Both the position numbers and the translations under genes were made by a program. Below the pieces are notes generated by a model. The model was not told the DNA's origin, ran no database searches, and was given only the letters and a program-made list of their open reading frames with translations. Of a stretch of DNA of 64,000 nucleotides, positions 21,498 to 30,395 are shown in pieces; position 1 is the first letter of the stretch; each line of letters opens with the position of its first letter. The stretch is from Acinetobacter harbinensis. Lineage in GTDB: Bacteria; Pseudomonadota; Gammaproteobacteria; Pseudomonadales; Moraxellaceae. The DNA lies in the NCBI RefSeq assembly GCF_000816495.1, contig NZ_JXBK01000001.1:1524516-1588515 (forward strand). Reading direction: 5' to 3'.

Positions 21498-21881
21498 ATG
21501 AATAGTTTGCTTTCACTGCTAGATTCAATTCCTGAAGACAGCATTGCTGTTACGGTTTATTTGCTGGGCAGCATGATTATGCTGTGGGCGTGGTATGGCG
21601 TTGCCAAACGCTTACCGAAACCTTTGGGTGGAATTACGTGGATCGTAGGATTTGCAATTTTACTCACACCTACGGTTTCTGAAGGCAATAATGCCTCAAT
21701 TGCTCCAGCAATTTTTGGCTGGGTTTTTGGGATTCTAACCAAAGAAAAAGATTTGGTTTGGTTCAATGCCGCGCTCATTTTATTTGTGATTGGATTGGGT
21801 TTGTTGGTGGGCTATCTATGGTCACAATACAGTGCCAAAAAAGCAAAATTTGTCATCAACAAAAAAAGTTCACCACTTTAA
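21498..21881 (+). CDS. Conserved three-span membrane protein, unknown function
   Basis: This is a 127-residue inner-membrane protein with hydrophobic segments at about residues 18-36, 47-60 and 92-112, the GGITWIVGFAILLTPTVSEGNNAS region between the second span and the next, and a basic C-terminal tail (KKAKFVINKKS). GGAG precedes the ATG by 7-9 bases. I do not recognise a named family. It lies 21 bp after ycgL and 22 bp before the MoxR gene, so it is probably part of that operon and may anchor or serve the MoxR-VWA pair at the membrane; that link is inference. Confidence 0.85.
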   Translation: MNSLLSLLDSIPEDSIAVTVYLLGSMIMLWAWYGVAKRLPKPLGGITWIVGFAILLTPTVSEGNNASIAPAIFGWVFGILTKEKDLVWFNAALILFVIGLGLLVGYLWSQYSAKKAKFVINKKSSPL

Positions 21882-21903
21882 AGTAAAACAATAAGGTCAA
21901 ATC

Positions 21904-22755
21904 ATGTCTGTGGATACTCAACAATTTACTGGTACCAACCAATACATCGCAACTGAAAGTCTAAAACTGGCAGTAAAAGCTGCGCGCGCACTCCAAAAAC
22001 CGCTTTTAATCAAAGGTGAGCCGGGCACAGGTAAAACCTTACTGGCAGAGCAAGTGGCGCAAAGTTTAGGCATGGAGCTGAAAACGTGGCACATTAAGTC
22101 CACCACAAAAGCCCAACAAGGTTTATATGAATACGATGCCGTATCACGTTTGCGTGATAGCCAATTGGGCGATGATCGTGTTTATGATATCAAAAACTAT
22201 ATTAAACCGGGTAAATTGTGGGAAGCCTTTACCAGCGATCAGCGCTGTGTGTTATTGATTGATGAAATTGACAAGGCGGATATTGAATTTCCAAACGACT
22301 TGTTGCATGAATTAGATAAAATGTCATTTTTTGTCTATGAAACAGGCGAAACCATTACTGCCATTCAGCGTCCAATTGTGATTATTACCTCAAATAATGA
22401 AAAAGAATTACCCGATGCATTTTTGCGTCGTTGTTTCTTTCATTATATTGAATTCCCTGATGAAGCCACCATGCGTGCCATTATTGATGTGCATTTTCCG
22501 CGTGTTTCTGCCAGCTTGGTCTCTGAGGCGCTACAAGTATTCTTTAAGTTGCGTCAAGTTCCGGGCTTAAAGAAACCGCCATCAACCTCTGAATTAATTG
22601 ATTGGTTAAGTTTGCTGATGGCAGATGACATGCCTGCCGATGTGCTACGTAATCATGATAAATCTGAAGCTATTCCACCGCTGTATGGTGCGCTGATTAA
22701 AAATGAGCAAGATGTACAGTTGCTGGAACGTTTAGCCTTTATGTCACGACGTTAA
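21904..22755 (+). CDS. MoxR-family AAA+ ATPase
   Basis: MoxR ATPases act as chaperone-like remodelers, usually with a VWA-domain partner, in metal-centre insertion or complex assembly. The 283-residue protein has Walker A GEPGTGKT (38-45), Walker B CVLLIDEIDKAD (about 113-124), sensor-1 ITSNNEKELPDAFLRRC, and a C-terminal lid domain. The KSTTKAQQGLYEYD segment is typical of the CoxD/APE-type MoxR subgroup. It is followed 13 bp later by a CoxE-like VWA gene. No CO dehydrogenase or other obvious client gene is nearby, so its target is unknown. Confidence 0.92.
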   Translation: MSVDTQQFTGTNQYIATESLKLAVKAARALQKPLLIKGEPGTGKTLLAEQVAQSLGMELKTWHIKSTTKAQQGLYEYDAVSRLRDSQLGDDRVYDIKNYIKPGKLWEAFTSDQRCVLLIDEIDKADIEFPNDLLHELDKMSFFVYETGETITAIQRPIVIITSNNEKELPDAFLRRCFFHYIEFPDEATMRAIIDVHFPRVSASLVSEALQVFFKLRQVPGLKKPPSTSELIDWLSLLMADDMPADVLRNHDKSEAIPPLYGALIKNEQDVQLLERLAFMSRR

Positions 22756-22768
22756 GGAGACATCGCTC

Positions 22769-23956
22769 ATGTTCGTGCGACTGTTTTATACCTTGCGACG
22801 TTACGGTATACCGGTTTCAACGCGTGAATTAATCGACTTAAATCAGGCGGTGAGCGAAGGATTGGTGTTTGCCGATCAAGAAGAGTTTTATCAATTGGCC
22901 AAAACAATTTTGGTCAAAGATGAACGCTTTTTTGATAAGTTTGACCGTGCCATGAAGGATTACTTTGAAGGTATTTCCACTTTTGATATAGATGATGTGC
23001 TCAAGCAAGTACAGCAATTGCCCAAAGAGTGGTTAGATCTTGAATTGCTTGAAAAAAATCTTACGCCAGAGCAACGAGAAGAACTGAAAAAAGCCGGTTC
23101 ACTCGAAGAATTAATGAAGATGCTTGAAGAGCGTCTACGTGAGCAACATAAAAAACACCAAGGTGGCAATCGAATGATTGGCACCGGTGGCACATCACCA
23201 TTCGGTGCGTTTGGTGATCATCCCGAAGGCGTGCGTATTGGTGGGCCGGGGCGTAAGCGTTCGGCAGTTAAGGTGTGGGAACAGCGTAAATATAAAAACT
23301 TAGATGATGAACAAATTTTAGGGACACGGCAAATGCAGATGGTACTGCGCCGTTTACGTAAATTTGCCCGCCAAGGTGCAGCTGAAGAGTTGGATATCAA
23401 TGGCACTATTCGCGAAACGGCCAAGCAAGGGGTGCTCGATGTCCAGCTGATCCCTGAGCGACGTAATCGCGTTAAAGTTTTAATGTTGTTTGATGTTGGT
23501 GGCTCTATGGATTCTCACATTGCACAATGTGAAAAACTATTCAGTGCAGCCAAAACAGAATTTAAAACCCTCGAGTACTTTTATTTCCACAACTGTTTAT
23601 ATGATTATGTGTGGAAAGACAATGTGCGCCGCTCCAACACGCGCATGAACACCTTTGATTTGTTTAACACCTATGGGCGCGATTATCGGGTGATTGTGGT
23701 GGGTGATGCCAGTATGGCACCTTATGAACTAAACTCAGTTGGTGGCTCGGTTGAGTACATGAATGATGAAAGCGGTAAAGTCTGGTTACAACGCTTAAGA
23801 CAGCATTTTGAAAAAACAGCGTGGCTCAATCCAGAAGAAGATCGCTATTGGCATTACACGGCTACGATTGGTCAAATTCAACAGCTTTTTGAAAACCATA
23901 TGTATCCTATGACGCTAAAAGGGGTTGAAGAAATGACCAAATATTTAGCGCGTTAG
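22769..23956 (+). CDS. VWA domain-containing protein, CoxE-like
   Basis: This is the partner type of MoxR ATPases: a von Willebrand factor A metal-binding domain protein in the cytoplasm. The 395-residue protein has an acidic helical N-terminal half (FYQLAKTILVKDERFFDKFD; EQREELKKAGSLEELMKMLEE), a Gly-rich linker GGNRMIGTGGTSPFG, and a C-terminal VWA domain with the MIDAS-like DVGGSMDSH starting at Asp242. The MIDAS is DxGGS rather than the canonical DxSxS, as in CoxE relatives. GGAG is present before the ATG. It ends the ycgL operon, 64 bp before a strong terminator. Confidence 0.9.
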   Translation: MFVRLFYTLRRYGIPVSTRELIDLNQAVSEGLVFADQEEFYQLAKTILVKDERFFDKFDRAMKDYFEGISTFDIDDVLKQVQQLPKEWLDLELLEKNLTPEQREELKKAGSLEELMKMLEERLREQHKKHQGGNRMIGTGGTSPFGAFGDHPEGVRIGGPGRKRSAVKVWEQRKYKNLDDEQILGTRQMQMVLRRLRKFARQGAAEELDINGTIRETAKQGVLDVQLIPERRNRVKVLMLFDVGGSMDSHIAQCEKLFSAAKTEFKTLEYFYFHNCLYDYVWKDNVRRSNTRMNTFDLFNTYGRDYRVIVVGDASMAPYELNSVGGSVEYMNDESGKVWLQRLRQHFEKTAWLNPEEDRYWHYTATIGQIQQLFENHMYPMTLKGVEEMTKYLAR

Positions 23957-24019
23957 ATGATTTACTTTTCGCTTAGATAAAGTATTACAGCAACACCAAG
24001 CGAGACTGAATAGGTAAAA

Positions 24020-24070
24020 AATCAGCACTAAAAAAACCTCTGATGTGCAGAGGTTTTTTTAGTGCTGATT
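24020..24070. terminator. Bidirectional terminator between the VWA and CBS genes
   Basis: There is a perfect 23-bp stem (24020-24042 with 24048-24070) with a 5-base loop and internal A and T runs of seven. It sits between converging genes and works in both directions. Confidence 0.93.
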
Positions 24071-24074
24071 AAAA

Positions 24075-24506
24075 TTAACTGGCAATATATTGTTGTAGTT
24101 GTTCAATTAATTTACGCTGATCATCCATCACTGCTTTGACCAAGTCGCCAATTGAGATAAAACCGACTAATTTTTCATTTTCAATTACGGGAAGATGGCG
24201 TAAATGACGATCGGTCATCAAGTCTAAGCAGTCCTCAACACTGGTGGCTTTTGTCACTGTCACGACTTTTGTGGTCATAATTTCACTGACCAAGGTTTGT
24301 TTTGAAGTACGTTCCATCAGCATCACTTTACGCGTGTAATCACGCTCAGACAAAATACCTACGACTTTATCTTGATCCATGACCACGACTGCTCCAATAC
24401 CTTTTTCTGCCATAAGCGAAATCGCTTCAAGTACGGTTGAATGAGGAGCAATAGTAAAAATGGTTTGTTGACTTTTATCCTGAATTACTTGTGCCACATT
24501 GGTCAT
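24075..24506 (-). CDS. CBS-pair domain protein
   Basis: This 143-residue cytoplasmic protein is built of two CBS motifs (about 10-65 and 75-130) with typical IFTIAPHSTVLEAISLMAEKGIGAVVVMD and HLRHLPVIENEKLVGFISIGDLVKAV stretches. CBS pairs bind adenine nucleotides and act as energy sensors or regulators. Stand-alone versions of this kind are common, and their targets are usually unknown. A GGATGACC sequence lies upstream of the ATG as a possible ribosome-binding site. It is a single-gene unit ending in the shared 24020-24070 terminator. Confidence 0.92.
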   Translation of the reverse strand: MTNVAQVIQDKSQQTIFTIAPHSTVLEAISLMAEKGIGAVVVMDQDKVVGILSERDYTRKVMLMERTSKQTLVSEIMTTKVVTVTKATSVEDCLDLMTDRHLRHLPVIENEKLVGFISIGDLVKAVMDDQRKLIEQLQQYIAS

Positions 24507-24918
24507 AATTGGTCATCCTTCATTGTTTTTTATTTGATCTTAAACTTAGCGTGAAATTGAAAAAATGCAAATACTTTTAAGTCAAAAACTAAGTCATTGA
24601 TAGTTTATGTAGCACTTTAACCTATAGATGAAACCTGTTGCCTAAGTGCTGATGATTCAGTGAAAAAGAAATATAGATTTGTTGTGTGGTTAATTTAAAT
24701 TTTTTACTAGCGGCGTTGCCCTAGCACAATCATCACAACATATTTTTAATAAAGAAATTTTGCAAAATAAATTTTAGGCAAGAAATTGTGATGACTGAAT
24801 ACACTTTATCTCAAAAATAAGCTTTCATCTCAGTACATTATAAAAATTTTAGCTGAAGCGTGAGTGAAAGCTTGAAAGCGTAATGTAAATAAATATATCT
24901 CGAGAAAGAATAGGCATT
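24507..24918. other. Non-coding AT-rich gap
   Basis: This 410-bp stretch holds no open frame with a usable start and no recognised RNA. It must contain the promoter of the minus-strand CBS gene. Otherwise I see nothing in it. Confidence 0.6.
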
Positions 24919-24944
24919 AAAAAACGCCACCTTGGTGACGTTTT
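24919..24944 (-). terminator. Terminator of the SEL1-like small gene
   Basis: On the minus strand AAAACGTCACC-AA-GGTGGCGTTTT forms an 11-bp stem with one mismatched pair, followed by T residues. It lies directly after the stop codon. Confidence 0.75.
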
Positions 24945-24945
24945 A

Positions 24946-25179
24946 CTAAGCTTGCATGGTAGCTAAATTTTGCCAGTACTGCGCTTTGAGCGAATCGCGT
25001 TCAACTCGAAAGCCTTGATAATACAATTCGGCCAAAAATAAAGCGGCTTTACCATGTCCTGCGCGTGCCACGTCTTCCAACTGTTTAACGGCATCGGCAA
25101 AATTCATTTGTGATTGAATGGTATTGACTGCTTCTGCATATACATGTTCTAAATCTTGATGAGAGAGTTGTTGAATCAT
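24946..25179 (-). CDS. Small SEL1/TPR-like repeat protein
   Basis: This 77-residue protein contains the SEL1 repeat signature AVKQLEDVARAGHGKAALFLAELYYQGFRVERDSLKAQYWQNLA, in which A-x-x-x-L-x-x-x-A, GH-x-x-A and the LYYQG-x-x-V-x-x-D-x-x-KA-x-x-W pattern are all present. It is roughly one and a half repeats with no signal peptide, so it is probably a cytoplasmic protein-interaction module. An AAGGAG site precedes the ATG. It has its own terminator and no operon partner. The binding partner is unknown. Confidence 0.85.
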   Translation of the reverse strand: MIQQLSHQDLEHVYAEAVNTIQSQMNFADAVKQLEDVARAGHGKAALFLAELYYQGFRVERDSLKAQYWQNLATMQA

Positions 25180-25404
25180 ATTAAACTCCTTATTGTAATT
25201 ATGATTACTGTAAAAGACCTTTCGCTTTGTCTTACGATTACTTTAACGTAGTCATATTAAAGTAATATTACAATAAGTATAAATTGTCAAACAATAAGTC
25301 TGGACTAAATCATTTAAATTGGATTTACAGGATGATACAACGCTCGAAAAGATTTTTGCATAGTATAGAGATGCTGCAAGAATTGTAGAGATAAGGAGAA
25401 TAAT

Positions 25405-25764
25405 ATGACAAGAACATTTGATGGTTTGAATTTTGATTTTCCTCCAACAGCGGCTCAAATTGTCGAGCTTGCACATCAACATCGCAGAAATTTAGATGAA
25501 GCCGTTTTTCATCAGGATATTCACTTGGGAAATTTTTGCCTTTTGCAACGTAAAAGGGTTTACGATTTTACGCGTGATTTAGACAAACAACAGCGTAAAG
25601 ACTTTTATGGTGTCTACAATGGCGAATTGCTGCGTATCGCCGATGACGATGAACTACATCCTCAAGATGCAGAACGGGGCGTCGGCGTTTTTGCAATTGT
25701 GTTGGTATTGGCGATTATTGCATTGGTGCTTTATTTCGCAGTCATTAAAAATATTGTCGGATAG
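25405..25764 (+). CDS. Tail-anchored small membrane protein, unknown function
   Basis: This 119-residue protein has a polar N-terminal domain with clustered His and Asp (AQIVELAHQHRRNLDEAVFH; RIADDDELHPQDAERG) and one hydrophobic segment close to the C-terminus (about residues 95-114, VFAIVLVLAIIALVLYF), so most of it would face the cytoplasm. AAGGAG lies 7 bases upstream of the ATG. I do not recognise a family. It is followed by a 14-bp inverted repeat and a second small membrane protein gene on the same strand. Confidence 0.85.
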   Translation: MTRTFDGLNFDFPPTAAQIVELAHQHRRNLDEAVFHQDIHLGNFCLLQRKRVYDFTRDLDKQQRKDFYGVYNGELLRIADDDELHPQDAERGVGVFAIVLVLAIIALVLYFAVIKNIVG

Positions 25765-25777
25765 TGCATGACTGAAT

Positions 25778-25811
25778 GCTCAATTTTCATGTGGGTGCAT
25801 GGAAATTGAGC
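25778..25811 (+). terminator. Inverted repeat after the tail-anchored protein gene, possible terminator
   Basis: GCTCAATTTTCATG (25778-25791) pairs with CATGGAAATTGAGC (25798-25811) through one wobble. There is no T run directly after it, so it may be a terminator helped by other factors or a binding site. Confidence 0.4.
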
Positions 25812-25869
25812 AGCTTTGCTTGTGCTTCTTTATACCACGCCCTAAACTACCTTAAGTTCGAGGTAGTTT

Positions 25870-26187
25870 ATGCATATTGCTATACAAAAAATTGCTCAAT
25901 TAAAATCTGAAATCAAACTTGAAGATGTCTATAACGTACTCATTGTGAGTATTATTGTCATTATATTGGCACTGGCATTAATTGCGCTGCACCGACCGAT
26001 CTCGGTGCAGCAGTTTGAAAATGTGACCAAACTTTCCTCACAAGCCAATCATCCTGATACCCAAGCAATGGCCTTGCAACTTATGCAGCAACCTGAAGTC
26101 GCTTATGGTCAGTATTTTAGATTGCTTCAGGCGCATCAGTTGGAAACGACACGGGCAAATCAATTACCTCCTTTTCAGGTGGATTAA
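25870..26187 (+). CDS. Small single-span membrane protein, unknown function
   Basis: This 105-residue protein has one strong hydrophobic segment at about residues 22-42 (NVLIVSIIVIILALALIAL) followed by a Gln-rich polar part (QAMALQLMQQPEVAYGQYFRLLQAHQ). There is a GAGG before the ATG. No family is recognised. Its 3' end overlaps the convergent M16 peptidase gene by 71 bp, so the two C-termini share DNA in opposite directions. That overlap slightly lowers confidence in the annotated end, but the RBS and hydrophobic pattern support it. Confidence 0.75.
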   Translation: MHIAIQKIAQLKSEIKLEDVYNVLIVSIIVIILALALIALHRPISVQQFENVTKLSSQANHPDTQAMALQLMQQPEVAYGQYFRLLQAHQLETTRANQLPPFQVD

Positions 26188-27694
26188 GAATATTAGGAAG
26201 GTTTTCCGTGGGTAAAGGTTGGGCAGCCTGCGGATTCAGATCTTGCTTTAATCTGGTTTCTAGTGCAGTTTTATCTAATTGGTCATTGACTACGATCAGC
26301 GTTAAACGTTCGGGATGTAAGTGTTTCTGAATGGCATTTTGTACATCTTGGGCATTAATTTTTTCTAATAATTTTGGATATTGACTAAGATAGTCTGCTG
26401 CTTGGTGATAAAAACCCATTGCGCCCAACTGTGCATTGATATTGGCATTACTACTGTAATTGTTGGGAAAGGCACGCAACATGCCGGCTTTGGTTTCTGC
26501 AAGCTGATTTAAGTCAATGGGCTGTGTAACGAAATCAATAAGTGCTTGATGTGCCACTTGCACACTGCTTAACAGTTGATCTTGTCGCGTTGAATAGCTA
26601 AAACTAAAGGTACCCGGTACTTGGCTAAATGAAAAAGTACTATATGCGCCATAAGTATATCCACGCTTTACCCGTAATTCTTGCATTAAAATGGAGTTAA
26701 ATCCGCTGCCACCAAACATCTGATTGGCAATTTCTAAGGCCAAGCGATCTGAATCAAAACGGCTGGTGCCTAAATGCCCCATCATCACGTGTGCTTGACT
26801 GGAGTCAGAGGCAATATGACGAATATCAAAGCTCGATTTATCTATAGGTTCAGGCAAAGCTTGAGCTTTTTCGCCTTGTTTTAAGTTGCCTGCAATTCGC
26901 TCAGAAAGTTTAAGCGCTTCTTTTGCGCTTAATTGTCCCGTGATGGCAATATTCATATTTTGCGCCACCAAAAATTGATTGCTAAATTGCTTGAGTTGTA
27001 GCGGAGTAATTTTGCTAATACTGCGCTGCGTGCCGCTAATCGGTTCGGCATAAGGATGTTTGCCGTATAAAGCCCGATAAAATTGTACGTTCATCATCCG
27101 GCTGGGGTTTTCTTGGATCTGTTTTTGTCCAACCTGTGTATTGCTCAGAATTAAATTAATACTCGATTTTTTAAACGTCGCGTGATTGAGTATCTCCATC
27201 AACATGCCTAAAGCCGGTTCAAGTTTTTTAGGATGAGATAAGACCCGTAATTTAACAATAAACATATCGCGGTAAGCTTTAACGCTCAATTGCGCACCCA
27301 CACGCTCAAAAGCACGAGCAATTTCATTGGCAGTATATTTTTCTGTACCTTCATCCATCAATTGCGCTGCCATATTGGCAATACCATGTAATCCTGTCGC
27401 CACTTCTTCATCGCGTGCTGAGCCTGCATTAAAGGTCAGTTGTATATCCACAATGGGTAAGTTTTGTGACTCTACAAATAAGCTGCGAACTTTATAGCGG
27501 TTTTTTAAATCATGCACATATGGTGCATTAAATTGCATGGCAGTTTGCGGGCTTTTTAAGCTCTGTAATAAAGCAATTGATTTTAAAACGCGTGGATTAT
27601 GATCGAGTGTAACGCCTTCTAAGTTCACATCAGCAATACAGGCTTGAGTTAAAAAAAGTCCACTCAATGCAGTCAAAAAATACGGCTTAATCAT
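26117..27694 (-). CDS. M16 family peptidase-like protein lacking the zinc motif
   Basis: This is a secreted relative of pitrilysin/mitochondrial processing peptidase (525 residues, signal peptide with CIAD near residue 20). It has the M16 N- and C-domains, but where the catalytic HxxEH should be it reads GLHGIANMAAQLMDEGT, with only the first His and no Glu or second His. It keeps the C-terminal substrate-binding R-x-x-x-Y pair in LRVKRGYTYGAYS. It therefore looks like the non-catalytic partner of the HxxEH-bearing protein encoded 12 bp upstream, like the alpha/beta arrangement of MPP. Both probably act in the periplasm. Confidence 0.9.
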   Translation of the reverse strand: MIKPYFLTALSGLFLTQACIADVNLEGVTLDHNPRVLKSIALLQSLKSPQTAMQFNAPYVHDLKNRYKVRSLFVESQNLPIVDIQLTFNAGSARDEEVATGLHGIANMAAQLMDEGTEKYTANEIARAFERVGAQLSVKAYRDMFIVKLRVLSHPKKLEPALGMLMEILNHATFKKSSINLILSNTQVGQKQIQENPSRMMNVQFYRALYGKHPYAEPISGTQRSISKITPLQLKQFSNQFLVAQNMNIAITGQLSAKEALKLSERIAGNLKQGEKAQALPEPIDKSSFDIRHIASDSSQAHVMMGHLGTSRFDSDRLALEIANQMFGGSGFNSILMQELRVKRGYTYGAYSTFSFSQVPGTFSFSYSTRQDQLLSSVQVAHQALIDFVTQPIDLNQLAETKAGMLRAFPNNYSSNANINAQLGAMGFYHQAADYLSQYPKLLEKINAQDVQNAIQKHLHPERLTLIVVNDQLDKTALETRLKQDLNPQAAQPLPTENLPNILNPPEKEVIDLPVSFPTDAPEAI

Positions 27695-27706
27695 GTGAAT
27701 AATCCA

Positions 27707-29101
27707 TTACTGTGTTTTATTTTCAGGAGAGAGATATAAAGTGCTGAGGTTGTCACGAACAAAATAGATATTGGCCACACGTTGAATATCTTGCGGAGTC
27801 ACTGTTTCAAAATGCTGCGGTAATTCATCAATAAGGCGATAGCTTAAACCGTTAATTTCTAAATTACCGATCATCTTGGTTTGACCGGCAATATCATCTT
27901 GGCTATACACTAAACCAGAGACAAATTTGGCGCTTACGCGTTCCATCTCATCAGGCTGAATCAGCTCAGTCTTTAATAAGTCAATTTCATTTTGAATGGC
28001 TTTTTCAGCATTTTGCAGACTCACGCCTTCGGTTGGAATGGCAGAAATACTCAGCACGCTATCGCCACGGCTATAAGGGTCGTAACTGACGCTTATGGCG
28101 GTCAAGATTTTTTTATCTCGAACTAGTCGGTCTTGTAAGCGCGAGGAAATACCACTGTCTAATATATTCTGAATGATGGTGAGTGCGTAGGCATCCTGCG
28201 GATTTTTGGCAGTTTTGAGTGAGCGGACATTCCACGCCATATATAAATTCGGCACGTGTACAGGTAAGTTAAGCTCCATATGGCGGTAACCGACACGCTC
28301 AAATTCTAAGACATCATTGCGTTCGGGTGTTTTTCTGGGGGCAATATCACCAAAATATTTTTGTACCTGTAGTAATATTTTTTCAGAATCGACATCCCCG
28401 ACAATAATTAAGATTGCATTGTTCGGGGTGTACCAATCTCGATACCATTTTTTTAGATCGTTCAATTGAATATTTTGTAGATTTTTCATATAGCCAATCA
28501 CCGGTTGGCGATAATGACTGGTCGGATAGGTGAGCCACTTAAAACGTTCAAATGCCAAGGATCGCGGATTATCATCTGTACGTAAACGCCGCTCTTCCAT
28601 CACCACTTTAATTTCAGGTTCGAAATCTTGCTGACGCAGCAGTAAATTGCTCATCCGATCGGCTTCAAGCTCTAAAGCCATCGGTAAATAGTTTTTCGGA
28701 TACAGTTGATAGTAATTGGTGTAATTGGCTGTAGTAGCGGCATTGATACTGCCGCCATACATGCGACTTAATCGAGTAAATTCATCATTTGGCACTTTAT
28801 TGGTGCCTTTAAACATCATGTGTTCAAGCGCGTGAGAAATTCCGAGTAAGTTTCCCGACTCATCACTGCTGCCGACGCCGTACCAAATCTGCGTCATCAC
28901 CATCGGAGAACGATGGTCTTCACGAATAATGACTTTTAAACCATTTTTTAGGGTGGTTTCAAAAGTGGTGCGTGCCAGTTCGCTGCGTGTTTCCGCATAG
29001 AGTGTGCTGCTTTGGATCGATAGCCATGTAAAACCGATCAGTAAAATAAGCTTTTTGCTCAAAGCCAGTGGTGTAGAAGATGAAAAAAGCCTATTGAGCA
29101 C
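27707..29101 (-). CDS. M16 family zinc peptidase (catalytic partner)
   Basis: This is a secreted zinc metallopeptidase. The conserved core starts TTLKNGLKVIIREDHRSPMV and contains the inverted zinc motif HALEHMMFKGT (HxxEH) with the downstream Glu in AALELEADRMSNL. The open frame reaches 29293, but its first 60-odd codons lie over the ftsY start and look non-coding. A GTG at 29101 (MLNRLFSSSTPLALSKKLIL) or a TTG at 29062 (SKKLILLIGFTWLSIQSSTLYA) would place the signal peptide properly; I use 29101, with low certainty. It is followed 12 bp later by the non-catalytic partner and is divergent from ftsY. Confidence 0.85.
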   Translation of the reverse strand: MLNRLFSSSTPLALSKKLILLIGFTWLSIQSSTLYAETRSELARTTFETTLKNGLKVIIREDHRSPMVMTQIWYGVGSSDESGNLLGISHALEHMMFKGTNKVPNDEFTRLSRMYGGSINAATTANYTNYYQLYPKNYLPMALELEADRMSNLLLRQQDFEPEIKVVMEERRLRTDDNPRSLAFERFKWLTYPTSHYRQPVIGYMKNLQNIQLNDLKKWYRDWYTPNNAILIIVGDVDSEKILLQVQKYFGDIAPRKTPERNDVLEFERVGYRHMELNLPVHVPNLYMAWNVRSLKTAKNPQDAYALTIIQNILDSGISSRLQDRLVRDKKILTAISVSYDPYSRGDSVLSISAIPTEGVSLQNAEKAIQNEIDLLKTELIQPDEMERVSAKFVSGLVYSQDDIAGQTKMIGNLEINGLSYRLIDELPQHFETVTPQDIQRVANIYFVRDNLSTLYLSPENKTQ

Positions 29102-29269
29102 AAGATTTACCCAAGTGATTATGGTATTTAAGATTATTTTTAAGAAATTACACTTTGAAAGCAAGGCGAACGTGTTCCTTTTTGGTATGTGCTGCTTGTA
29201 CGGGGAATTGCAGCGTAAATTTATGCTAGAATCCTTGTTTTTTAACGCAATGCTTTTCAAGGATTCGGC

Positions 29270-30373
29270 ATGCAACAGCAATCTAATGGGCAAAATAAAT
29301 TTTTGATTGATGCTGATATCGGAGATGACGATGTCACTTTACCGAACTTACCTGCGGTAAATGTTCCTATTGTTGAGACGCCAAAGCCACAAGATACAAT
29401 TGTTTCTGCGCCTATGGTGACAGAAAGTACGCAAAATGAGCCAGCAAAGGGCGGCTTCTTTGGTCGTATGAAAGTGGGGCTGACCAAAACACGTAAAAAT
29501 CTTGCCGATGGGATGGTGAATATTCTCATTGGGGGTAAAGAAATTGATGATGAATTGCTAGAAGAAGTTGAAGAGCAACTCTTGGTGGCAGATATTGGTG
29601 TTGAAGCCACTAAAACCATTATTGCCAATTTGACTGAGCGGACTGCGCGCGGCGACTTAATTTACTCTCATTCATTATATAAAGCATTACAAGAAGAGTT
29701 GGTGGCTTTACTTGCACCGCGAGTCAAAGCTTTACACATTGATCCGAATAAAAGCCCGTTTGTAATTCTGGTGGTGGGCGTGAATGGTGTGGGAAAAACC
29801 ACCACCATTGGTAAATTGGCCAAGCGCTTACAAGGTGAAGGTAAAAAAGTCATGTTGGCGGCTGGCGATACTTTTAGAGCGGCTGCAACGGAACAACTGG
29901 AAGTGTGGGGCGAGCGTAATAATATTTCAGTGGTCTCTCAAGGCAATGGTGCAGACAGTGCATCGGTCATTTTTGATGCTTTTGAGAGTGCGCGCGCCAA
30001 AGGCATTGATGTCTTAATTGCCGATACGGCTGGTCGTTTGCATACCAAAAGTAATTTGATGCAAGAGCTGACCAAAGTAAAACGTGTTATGCAGAAAATT
30101 GATGCCACCGCGCCGCATGAAATTATGTTGGTGGTGGATGCTGGTACTGGGCAAAATGCGATTAATCAAGTGGAAATGTTTGATCAGGCTGTAGGATTAA
30201 CTGGACTGACAATCACCAAACTTGATGGTACAGCCAAAGGCGGTGTGCTGTTTAATATTGCCAGTCGTAGTCATGTGCCTATTCGTTTTATTGGTGTGGG
30301 TGAAAAAATTGATGACTTGCGCCCATTCTCCGCTAAATCCTTTGTGGCTGCATTATTTGAAACCGATAAATAA
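29270..30373 (+). CDS. ftsY: Signal recognition particle receptor FtsY
   Basis: FtsY is the SRP receptor GTPase that delivers ribosomes making membrane proteins to the Sec translocon. The 367-residue protein has a short acidic N-terminal A region (about 1-60), the N domain, and the G domain with P-loop GVNGVGKTTTIGK from residue 170, then AAGDTFRAAATEQL, DTAGRLHTKSNLM, TKLDGTAKGG and GVGEKIDDLRPF. It is shorter than E. coli FtsY (497) because the acidic region is reduced, as in many bacteria. A terminator follows at 30396. Confidence 0.97.
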   Translation: MQQQSNGQNKFLIDADIGDDDVTLPNLPAVNVPIVETPKPQDTIVSAPMVTESTQNEPAKGGFFGRMKVGLTKTRKNLADGMVNILIGGKEIDDELLEEVEEQLLVADIGVEATKTIIANLTERTARGDLIYSHSLYKALQEELVALLAPRVKALHIDPNKSPFVILVVGVNGVGKTTTIGKLAKRLQGEGKKVMLAAGDTFRAAATEQLEVWGERNNISVVSQGNGADSASVIFDAFESARAKGIDVLIADTAGRLHTKSNLMQELTKVKRVMQKIDATAPHEIMLVVDAGTGQNAINQVEMFDQAVGLTGLTITKLDGTAKGGVLFNIASRSHVPIRFIGVGEKIDDLRPFSAKSFVAALFETDK

Positions 30374-30395
30374 AAATACTTGATGTTTCACACAA

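Noticed and set aside
29102-29293. N-terminal extension of the M16 peptidase reading frame
   Set aside because: It overlaps the ftsY start and its promoter region and would place the signal peptide deep inside the protein.
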